From NCBI GenBank assembly GCA_023334545.1, contig JAADVB010000145.1, positions 1 through 47,911 on the forward strand: 47,911 bases of DNA, in the 5' to 3' direction. Both the position numbers and the translations under genes were made by a program. How positions within the stretch are numbered: the first letter of the stretch is position 1; every line of letters begins with the position of its first letter. Shown in pieces: positions 39,953 to 47,911 of the stretch. Under the pieces are notes generated by a model. It worked only from the letters and a program-made list of their open reading frames with translations, was not told the origin of the DNA and searched no databases. Source of the DNA: Salisapilia sapeloensis (taxonomy: Eukaryota > Oomycota > Peronosporomycetes > Peronosporales > Salisapiliaceae).

Positions 39953-42900
39953 ATGGCCAGTAGCCGTAGTCATTCTCTACCCGGGCAAGCAGTTGAAGAC
40001 AGTGAGAACTCCTCGAAATTTCCTTCATTACCTTACTGCAATAGTGACACCAACGCCTTCCGCCTCCTGCCGTCCGAGATCGACACTGGGAGTCTTCCTT
40101 TTTCCCCAGCTAACTCTCACAACCCGCTGCTTTCGTTCGGCATAAAGAAGGATATGATGGAGCAGAAGATGAAAATACCTGTGCAAACACCTCCATCCGA
40201 AGGCACCAAGTCAGATCCTGTTCAGGCTCTACCCACCCAATCGCGTAAGCAGAGTGCTACAGCATCTGTACGTCGGAACTCCAGCCTGCCTGCAAAACAT
40301 CCATCGATTACATTGATGGACGAGAATGCACTTGGAGATGTTTCTGCTACTAAAGGAAGCGAGATGTCTGATACGCAAGAACAGGGTTCTGTTGAAGAGC
40401 TAATATTCACTGTGCCTGAAGTTACGCCGGACGGTGCTTCGACTGGAAGGCTTGTGAAGGAAAAATGGCCTATTGATCATATTAAGCTACTCTACATGCT
40501 CTCTCAGTACGCCGTTTGTGCTCGATCTGGAAATGAAAAAGAGACATGGATTCGCCAATTACCATTGCTTGTACTCATGTATGAGGGGATAGCTGCTGGT
40601 GAGCTCAACTTTGATTATGCGCCAGCTGCACTGGTGGCAGCACAAGAAGGAACACCAAAGCGCATTTGGATAAACACGACACAGGATGGAAAGTCTGCAA
40701 TCGATGATATGCGTGAAGCAAATCTGATCAATGGCTTGAAGCTGTCTACAAAAAACTATCATTCCGTAACTGCGTTTCAAGTGTCTTTAAAAGGCTTGAT
40801 TTTGCTTAAAAGCACAAGCAAAGAGCTGCGTGCATCAGTAGATTCGTTTATCTTTGCGCCAAAACCATATCGCCACGAGCTACTAAAGATCCGCTACATT
40901 CCTATTAAAGATAAGCCTGGTGCCGACACACTGGTGTCGGATGGTAACCAATCTTCAATACCGACATGGTTAAGTCCACGTCGATCCGAAGGTTTCCATG
41001 TGGATACTGTGAACAATATGGAAGCCCCAGAAGAGGAAGAAGCAGAGTTTAATGAAGAAGGTCGTTTCATCCTAGAATCAATCGGATACTTCCGGTACTC
41101 GGAAGTGACAGAGACGGAGGACGTGTCGTACGTTTCAAGTCCTTTCATACCATGTTGTGTCCGGTCTGAGACGTCTACTCAATCCTTAACATCGAATGCG
41201 CATCGTGCAGACGAAGCCGCAGGAGGGGAATCAACCATTAGGGATACACTTTCCGAAGCAATTGTGCTGTCGAATCCAGTTTGCCTCGTCGGGGAATGGA
41301 TTCCCTTTGGCTCGAATCAGATTGTGGCTCTGAATGAACGACTTGGATCCATGGACCGTTGCCAAGGCGGACTTTTTACGTCTCTCATTGATGACCGTCC
41401 GACCGATACGTTGTTCGAAGTTCCTCCGGGGTTGACGGAAGTTCGTATCTTGGATTACAACCCAGTTCGGTTCATTAACTTTGAGGCAGAAATTAACTTT
41501 CCAGAAGACGATGGGATTGTCCAAGTTGAGAACTTTGGCATTCATATTAATGTGGATGGTACCATCTTCTACGGCATTTCCGTTGATAGCATCTTGCACC
41601 AACGTGCAGACCACGTGTCGGTGGATTTGCTTTCTCGACTACTTGTGGACATCCACCAAGATTCATCGGAAGTCATGGACGACTTATTGTCTTCTTATCA
41701 GACTGGACTACTGGACATGGCGTTCCTAGGAGATATCACAAATCGCGGCAAGTTTAACTTGATATGTGCCGATCATATTGAACCATTCTTGTCTGGTGGT
41801 GATTACATGGATCGAGGGGATTTGGAAAATGAACTAAAGCAAGTGATTGGAGATATTCATTGCTCCTACGATATCGGTGACGAAAGCGTTATGATTGTGG
41901 GTCGAGACGGAATGCTCGTTGCTGGTTCGGCCGGTAAACGATACGAAAACATATTTGTTGCTTACTTTTCTCTACTATGTCGAGAGATGTTCCTTCGCAG
42001 CTTTTTCAATCGAATTTTCGTACTTGAGGAACTGCTCAAGAGCATTCGTGACCTCATCTTGAAAGCACGCGAAGATCCGTCTCATTTGTCATCCGTTCGG
42101 ACGCTCTTAAATCAGGCGACAAACGACCTTGTTCTATTCACAGATACACTCGGGTATCTGCTAGAGTCCTTGGAATATGTCAAAATACCCCAACAATCAG
42201 AGAATGCTAGTAGTGAAGAAATATCCATCTTCGACTATCTTGATCTGACGAAGCAACATCGAGATATCTTTTTACGAGCCAAGGACTTGGAAAAACTAGT
42301 CCACGCGTCTAAATATGAAGTTGTGAATTTGCGCCAAATGGCTGAAGTCCTGAATACGTCTCAACTAGAAGACATCTTTCACTCCGTCGAAGTCAATACT
42401 AAAGCATTGGCCGATTCGGAACTGGACATTCAGAAATCGACCATGTCACTTGATGTCGTGCAGTATCTCGTTGCTGGAAGCTTTGCACTAGCTCTAGTTG
42501 ACCGCTTTCCAGGAAGCACTTTGAACGTAGGGGTACCTTCGTGGGTCAAAGACTTCGCGGCATCTGTCATCGAAGTGCCGATGCTTTTCTTTACGATCAA
42601 TATGATCTGGATGCTGCTTTTCATTCTTATTCTCTATGTCTACAAGAAGCATGAGGCCAGCATGGACGCATTCGGAAAGAGGTTGTTTAAGATACAACTC
42701 AACTATCCTATTGACATTCCAGCGTTCGAATCTTTCTTGCTGTCAAGGTCCTTGGAAAAGCAAGACAGTGTTTCTCAATTGGCATATGAAATCCGGAGTG
42801 TAAGTTGGCGAGACAATTGTGGCACTCCATGCAAAGGAGAAGCAGCACATTTGGATCGAAGGGGAGTACGGGGTAGAAGAGAACCACAGACGATTCGACA

Positions 42901-43411
42901 AAAGTTCCGTCATCGCATCGCGACGTTTAAATCAACGTTTTCAGGTGAATTGCCACGAACTAGGTCTGCAGTGTCATCTGTAGTCAAGGGAAAGATAAAT
43001 GATATGGACAATGGTGACTTTGCTGGATCATTACGATCCATGACTAACTCACCTACATCCAATGACTTGCCAGTCTTTATTGAAATCGAGTATGACAGTC
43101 GCTACGGTTTCCTACTTGCTGCGTCCTTCCATTTCCGGTGCTTCGACGACTGCGGTACTGCACCATTATCAAGCATTTCGTGGTCTCCCAGTTCGTTGCG
43201 TGCTCGTTTTAAAGAGTGGCTAGCGACGGATAATGTCGATGACAAAATGAAGTCAGGGCGAGTTGCTTCCACCAATTGTAAATGGCGAGAGGAAAAGCTT
43301 CCGATTGATGCCACGGCCAAGCGTGAACAAGACATTCTCAAATGGTTTGCCAATGAGCTGAAACAGCACCGGGTTATTGCGGATATCGATGACTTTCTCA
43401 AGAGCATGTAG
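39953..43411 (+). CDS. Large protein with C-terminal transmembrane hairpin, unknown (CorA-like topology)
   Basis: 1152 aa, single exon. Residues 1-150 are low-complexity Ser/Pro/Thr. A folded region follows (~170-320) beginning KEKWPIDHIKLLYMLSQYAV, then a globular part to ~680 with acidic loops. Residues ~700-830 are long helices (LEELLKSIRDLILKAREDPS; DLTKQHRDIFLRAKDLEKL) that lead into two hydrophobic segments (~833-853 and ~876-900, MLFFTINMIWMLLFILILYV). This helix-then-two-TM order is like CorA-type Mg2+ channels, but no GMN loop is visible, so the link is only topological. The ~250-residue tail is basic then mixed. Family not recognised. Confidence 0.7.
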   Translation: MASSRSHSLPGQAVEDSENSSKFPSLPYCNSDTNAFRLLPSEIDTGSLPFSPANSHNPLLSFGIKKDMMEQKMKIPVQTPPSEGTKSDPVQALPTQSRKQSATASVRRNSSLPAKHPSITLMDENALGDVSATKGSEMSDTQEQGSVEELIFTVPEVTPDGASTGRLVKEKWPIDHIKLLYMLSQYAVCARSGNEKETWIRQLPLLVLMYEGIAAGELNFDYAPAALVAAQEGTPKRIWINTTQDGKSAIDDMREANLINGLKLSTKNYHSVTAFQVSLKGLILLKSTSKELRASVDSFIFAPKPYRHELLKIRYIPIKDKPGADTLVSDGNQSSIPTWLSPRRSEGFHVDTVNNMEAPEEEEAEFNEEGRFILESIGYFRYSEVTETEDVSYVSSPFIPCCVRSETSTQSLTSNAHRADEAAGGESTIRDTLSEAIVLSNPVCLVGEWIPFGSNQIVALNERLGSMDRCQGGLFTSLIDDRPTDTLFEVPPGLTEVRILDYNPVRFINFEAEINFPEDDGIVQVENFGIHINVDGTIFYGISVDSILHQRADHVSVDLLSRLLVDIHQDSSEVMDDLLSSYQTGLLDMAFLGDITNRGKFNLICADHIEPFLSGGDYMDRGDLENELKQVIGDIHCSYDIGDESVMIVGRDGMLVAGSAGKRYENIFVAYFSLLCREMFLRSFFNRIFVLEELLKSIRDLILKAREDPSHLSSVRTLLNQATNDLVLFTDTLGYLLESLEYVKIPQQSENASSEEISIFDYLDLTKQHRDIFLRAKDLEKLVHASKYEVVNLRQMAEVLNTSQLEDIFHSVEVNTKALADSELDIQKSTMSLDVVQYLVAGSFALALVDRFPGSTLNVGVPSWVKDFAASVIEVPMLFFTINMIWMLLFILILYVYKKHEASMDAFGKRLFKIQLNYPIDIPAFESFLLSRSLEKQDSVSQLAYEIRSVSWRDNCGTPCKGEAAHLDRRGVRGRREPQTIRQKFRHRIATFKSTFSGELPRTRSAVSSVVKGKINDMDNGDFAGSLRSMTNSPTSNDLPVFIEIEYDSRYGFLLAASFHFRCFDDCGTAPLSSISWSPSSLRARFKEWLATDNVDDKMKSGRVASTNCKWREEKLPIDATAKREQDILKWFANELKQHRVIADIDDFLKSM

Positions 43412-43565
43412 ACAAGGACACATCGCAAGACTTGAAATAGTAACCTCGTAGGTAACAACGTATTCATGCTAAGTGCAGGTCGTTACATGCATTCTTCTAA
43501 ACTTCAACTTGCTTGTATCCATTTTGCTCATACCTGATTATCCTGATAACGCCATACCAGACCGA

Positions 43566-44830
43566 ATGGGCCAAATCGCTAGCTGCATCGATCAATGGTC
43601 CTATACAGGGGGGGAAGCTATATACAATGCTGCTCATGATGGAAACGCTACGGCCCTACGTGACGCTGTACGCCAGTTGAATCGTTCTACACGGTGTTAT
43701 GCCGAATGGAAGGAACCTTGTTTTGGTCGCACACCTTTAGCAGGAGCTTGTGTCCGTGGTCATGTCGAATGTGTACAGATACTTCTACGTGTTGCGAGAT
43801 GTACAGCGACAGATCATCATGGTAATTCGCCATTGCATCTCGCAAGCCGTCATGGTCGACCCAAAGTGGTGGAGATGCTATTAGACCATCCGACTGTAAA
43901 CATCCTTCAAGTAAATTGCAAGAACCAAACTGCATTGGATCTTGTCCGAGCGAAAATGAGGAACGGGGAGAAACCTCAGAATGCTCGTGACCTACAAGAG
44001 TGCATCGAATACCTGGAAAAGGTAAAAACACAAGCATATCGGATAGGAGGGAATACTAATGTGACGAGTAGAAATTGTGTATTTATATCGGATGGATGTA
44101 CGAGAAAACAGGGAATATGCTATCTGCAGTCACAGGTATGGATACCTTGCATTCATGGAACCGATGCTACTGCCTCGTTCTCTCCTGCGATACTCGCGAC
44201 AAACTCGAACTCGACCTTTATCATTCACATCTGGATCTCAGTCGCCCTTCTTGTCCTACTTCAGTTATCTTCGTCAAGCCATCTTATGGCATCATTCGGA
44301 CCATAGACAACAAATGGTTCAACGTTAAAGAGCTGTCCTTTACTTTACTCGGCACTCGTGATCGCATGTCGACTATAAACAGGTACTATCAGTTTGCAGC
44401 TCTAGATACGCATGAGTTCCGAGGTTGGAAAAATTACTTTGACAGCTATATGCGTGTGCCGCGTGTTCAAGTAAGAGCTCATCGGACTAGAAACAAAGGC
44501 AAGTTTAAAAGAAAAACAAAGAGGATGCACGGATTGCTGTTGGAAAGAGAGACGCAAGACTCGCAACAAATGCCAGTATCCGCTCCTCCGATGGAAATAG
44601 AGTACAGCGCAGAAAGGGAGGTAGAGATGGAAACCAAACCTGCCGTGCCGCCTCCATCGTATGAAAACCAGTGCTTTGTCTGCTTTGACGGACCTCAGTC
44701 GGCTGTGTGTGTTCCTTGTGGCCACAACGCTACTTGCATGACGTGCGCGGAGCAGATCATGAGATCAACGAAGATATGTCCGCTTTGTCGTGGCAACATC
44801 AGAGAAGTTATCCGACTGTATCGTGCTTAG
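43566..44830 (+). CDS. Ankyrin-PH-RING protein, probable membrane-anchored E3 ubiquitin ligase
   Basis: Two exons 43566-44021 and 44072-44830, 50-nt intron, phase 0, 404 aa. Starting at the ATG at 43566 gives MGQIASC, matching N-myristoylation (Gly2, Ser6) plus a palmitoylatable Cys7; the in-frame codons upstream are ignored. Ankyrin repeats ~17-135 (GRTPLAGACVRGHVECVQIL; GNSPLHLASRHGRPKVVEML). Residues ~155-280 form a PH-like domain (YIGWMYEKTG...YQFAALDTHEFRGWKNYFD). A basic linker and acidic/Pro region precede a C3HC4 RING, CFVCFD...CGHNATCMTCAEQ...CPLCR, at the C-terminus. The RING suggests E3 activity at a membrane. Confidence 0.85.
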
Positions 44831-45420
44831 GAATTGAAGGAGTATGTTGTGCAGTACTTTGGCTGTTTTCTTTTAATCGTTCGGCGCTTCTTTCTTGCGG
44901 ATTTATTTAGGTCTGTCATTTTGAATTGACTATTGAGCTTTTCTTCGATAAGATGAACTAAACGACTTATGCGATCGCGACAGAGAGCAATACTGCTACA
45001 TGGAATGGGCACTATATGAAGCTATAAAGATAGAGGGCGTGCTCATTTCGGTAGAATATAGGCGTCTGAGGTTATACGATTTGGTATGCCTAAAGTCTAT
45101 GGTAACTCCAACTCTCCATGTCATGCCATCGAACCAATACCAAGTCTAAGTGTATTCCACGGCAGCTAATAAAACTGATGAATGGCTTGGCTTATGGTTA
45201 TGTCTCGTACTAACACTCTGAGTTCGTAGACATACACGTGAAAATGATTTTGTGTATATGAGCGACAATCGATTTTCGGATCATTGACTTATAAGAGGAT
45301 ACATGCTTTTTAACAAAGCAAGAGCAAGCGCTAGGCAGCCATACAGAGCGACTATATTTCATAAAGCTATTGCTTCGCTACCTTGGTGGCCTCATATTGC
45401 TATTCGATCAAAACGCTGCT
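44831..45420. other. Intergenic region, no supported gene
   Basis: Only short frames between the RING gene and the protease pseudogene. Nothing recognisable. Confidence 0.35.
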
Positions 45421-46414
45421 CTATGTACTTCTGTCGTTTACATTTTGCCTGTGATCGACGTTCAAGTCCAAGTGCGCGTACTTGCTAATGAAACCCAATA
45501 TCGAATATATGCGAATGTGAAATGCTGGACTAAATTCACCACATTCCGAGAGACCGTAGCTGAGCCAAGCTACTACTTTGTCATTGACGATCAGTTGTCC
45601 CCTGGAATCGCCTAGACAATCCTGATTTCGCCGGTTGTAGGTGCAAATGATAGTGCCTTTCACTTTCGGGAAATGCTTCATCGTTCGATCATACATGGGA
45701 TAGATCTCATTGTACCCGCGTTTGCATGATGGCAGATCATCTATAATGACATCTCCCTCCCTCAAATATAATTTGTCTTGAATGTAAATTTTTCGAGTAC
45801 TTAGGCCGTATCCAAATAACTTTGCTATAGCATTCATGACTATATGCTCTTTTTCTCCAGCAGTGGCTAAATTGGCTACTGTCATTCCCTCGATCTCCTC
45901 TTTGAGCTCAAGAAGAGCATAATCTTTATCGACGTTCCCATCTTCAGAAAACATTTCGTTGTAGTATACTTTGGTAACTTGACACAAAATGTCATCATCA
46001 TCTTCGTCCTCACAAATTGCCTGTTTGCATTGACATGTACGAAGTCATTTGGTCGATAAGGCGATGTGTCATTCTCCACTTCCAGCGCACAATCTGCAGC
46101 AGTCACAACATACTTTTCTGCAACAAAGAAGCCCGTGCATATCTTACTTTGATATGAATTGTCTGGAAGCTAAATGGTTTTGTAGACCAGTGCAATATAC
46201 GGAACCTTTTAACCAGGATGATTTGACCATTAAAAACCCGGCTCTCGTCTGTTATGATAACATTGGCTGCTCCATTGGTCGAATTGACTTTAATGAACGT
46301 GTCATTCATGATAGAGGCTGCACACTCATTGACTGAACAAGGTGTTTTCGTCAGCATAGTGACCAATGTCAAAAAGGTGCTGTTTGTCCAGCAATGCATC
46401 GGTACAAAGTTCAT
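45421..46414 (-). pseudogene. Decayed trypsin-like (S1) serine protease
   Basis: Protease blocks appear in order on the minus strand but in different frames. The N-terminal part with RVFNG (activation site) reads in one frame; VPYIALVYK and KYVVTAADC in a second, with an in-frame TAG between them; and DYALLEL, CLGDSRGQL and the C-terminus in a third. The breaks near 46200 and 46020 cannot be mended by introns of normal size. The catalytic His is Asp in TAADC, and the GDSGGP block is GDSRGQ. It resembles the intact protease at 14724 and appears to be an inactive gene copy. A real but oddly spliced, non-catalytic homologue is the alternative. Confidence 0.7.
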
Positions 46415-47736
46415 TTGGAGCGAAAGTTTCCACAAGGTTAAATTAAAGTATGAGCAAGTAATGATGCTTAAAAACCACTGAAAACATGATCGGTTCAGCT
46501 TGGTCTAAATCGCGGACGACCTGTGTTGAGTCCAAAGATTCCTGCTATCGCTGGAGCTTTTGATGTGTGTTGCGAACCAAGAAATTGCAGATCAGCGTCA
46601 CCCTGGATCAAGCTGACAACGACTGCAGCTTGATAAAAGTTAAGATTGAAATCAAGTGCTTAAGTTAAGTAAATGGCTGCTATGAAAGCAGTCGCATAGG
46701 TGCGAATCACTTGATATTATAAGTTCGTCATTCTGCATTTCTTGTGATGTGATCGGAGGTCAACCAGCAGCAACTTCACAACATGTAGATGCTGGAATCA
46801 AGCATATTCGAACACTTCATGCGGGTGGACGAAGCTTACCGCATTCAAGACGTGACATAGGTGCTGGGTATCTTGATTTTACTTCCAGATCTTTATGGAT
46901 CACAGGGACAGTTAGATCTTAGTTGAACATCTACTTTACATTTCAATCCTTACTTCGGATGGCAATCGAAAACCCATTGAGTATCTATCTTTGCCAAAAC
47001 TATTGGCTACAGGGATCTTATCTTTCTCTCCAAAGGATATGAAATAAAGCTACGTCCAAATGGAAATGCTGGGAGCGGATGACAATACTCAATAAACCAC
47101 AAGGGTGCATACATGCATTCTGATTATCTGTATGTAAAAAATAAAAATCTACTATAACCTTGCAACAGCTATGGTTATCCCATGAATTCATCTTAGTGGT
47201 ACACTCTATCGTCCCGCATACAGCAGTATACTCGGATGCTCCATCACTCACCTGTGTGCTTTAAGTGTGCCTTCGATAGTAAAGACGTTAATGCTAAAAC
47301 GTTATTAAAAAATGCCTAGACCAACTAAATTCAAAAAGTCGCTTATGTATTCAAGAAATATAGCTAGAGCATCATCAGGTGAACAACAGCATATGAAAGT
47401 ATGATCTCCTGTGATACCCGGGCCGACAAATAGAAGTTGCAAAACAACTTGCGTAAATATTAATCGTTGCTCACTTCATGCATATCTGCTTTGATGTTGT
47501 GCATCTTTCATGCTGAAGACAGAAGATAGGGCACATAAAACTAGTACAACAAACATACAAGCTAGAATAAAATCGACCCATTTTAGCTATACACATCTTC
47601 TACACTACAAAAATGGCCTAGATATCAAATACCGTCCGACAATGCAACTTCAAGGATGCATTATCAGAACTAGTTCGACCATACAAAGAGTACGAAGGAA
47701 AGGGATTCAGATATCTACTTTATATCCTCTGTCATC
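46415..47736. other. 1.3 kb gene-poor region before the dynamin gene
   Basis: AT-rich, no supported gene; a 77-codon minus frame (47251-47018) shows no domain. Confidence 0.35.
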
Positions 47737-47911
47737 ATGACTGCATCAAGTAACGAGCTATTAGCATCTTTATCGAATCAAGAAACGATTCGTCTCGTGG
47801 ATCGCCTTCGTACGCTCGGACTCGACCAGTACATTGAGCTTCCCCAAATCGCCGTCGTCGGAGACACCTCATGTGGGAAATCCTCCCTCCTCTCCGCCAT
47901 CTCGGGACTCT
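47737..47911 (+). CDS. Dynamin-type GTPase (5' end only)
   Basis: The first 58 codons from the ATG at 47737. After a short helix (NQETIRLVDRLRTLGLDQYI) comes LPQIAVVGDTSCGKSSLLSA, the P-loop (G1) of dynamin/Mx-type large GTPases. The ELPQIAVVGD.S.GKSS sequence is characteristic of the Mx/dynamin-like branch. The rest lies outside the window, so the subtype (vacuolar sorting, Mx-like, mitochondrial) cannot be told. Confidence 0.85.
   Translation, partial: MTASSNELLASLSNQETIRLVDRLRTLGLDQYIELPQIAVVGDTSCGKSSLLSAISGL

Noticed and set aside
1-47911. CRISPR arrays, rRNA/tRNA genes, intact transposons, RXLR or CRN effectors
   Set aside because: None recognised by eye. tRNA detection without a covariance search is weak, so absence of tRNA is not a firm claim.

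Overview
The window looks like a gene-dense nuclear segment of an oomycete. Five things point that way: an elicitin-like protein with a GPI-type tail, a secreted GH5 exo-1,3-beta-glucanase, a secreted chymotrypsin-fold protease, flagellar-type proteins (sperm-tail PG-rich repeats, LC8 dynein light chain), and very small GT-AG introns (mostly 50-96 nt) in intergenic spaces often under 200 bp. The compactness and gene mix would suit a white-rust (Albugo-like) biotroph. That species-level guess is inference only.

Layout. 0-7 kb: the edge of a coiled-coil, probably ciliary, gene (-); an orphan nuclear-type protein (+); an LC8 dynein light chain (+); a divergent COQ7-family protein (-); LSm8 (-, four exons); a small N-myristoylation-type coiled-coil protein (+); and an Aurora kinase (-), the last two overlapping tail to tail by 4 nt. 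7-16 kb: a run of secreted or surface proteins: GH5 glucanase, a large GPI-anchored PI-PLC-X-like protein, an elicitin-like protein (all -), then a trypsin-like protease (+). 17-25 kb: an SVOP/SP-type MFS transporter, a C1-like plus VPS9 protein, a seven-TM/kinase/DEP receptor-like kinase (all +), then a SHAQKYF-class MYB (-). 25.6-29.7 kb is a 4.2 kb gene-poor stretch. 29.7-36 kb (-): an EEP phosphodiesterase of TDP2 type with a PARP-type zinc finger, small split genes, an IQ/SFI1-like coiled-coil protein, and a VIT/CCC1 metal transporter. 36-45 kb: a SHIPPO-repeat protein (+), protein phosphatase inhibitor 2 (-), an FKBP8-like TPR tail-anchored protein (+), a GPI-type secreted protein (-), a 1152-aa protein with a C-terminal transmembrane hairpin (+), and an ANK-PH-RING protein (+). 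45.4-46.4 kb: a decayed trypsin-like gene (-). Right edge: the start of a dynamin-type GTPase (+).

Several genes only become readable after joining exons across tiny introns. LSm8, the COQ7-like gene, MYB, the TDP2-like gene, inhibitor 2, FKBP8-like, VPS9 and ANK-PH-RING were assembled by hand, with consistent splice phases and lengths divisible by three.

Functionally, housekeeping parts (mRNA decay/splicing, mitosis, flagellum, PP1 control, endosomal Rab5 GEF) sit beside two accessory themes. One is an extracellular cluster (cell-wall hydrolase, sterol-binding-type elicitin, phosphodiesterase, protease). The other is a set of uncommon domain fusions (7TM-kinase-DEP, EEP-PARP finger, ANK-PH-RING). 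The strongest oddities are the COQ7-family protein that appears to have lost most di-iron ligands and the PARP finger placed inside an EEP catalytic domain. No rRNA, tRNA, CRISPR, intact transposon or RXLR/CRN-type effector was recognised.
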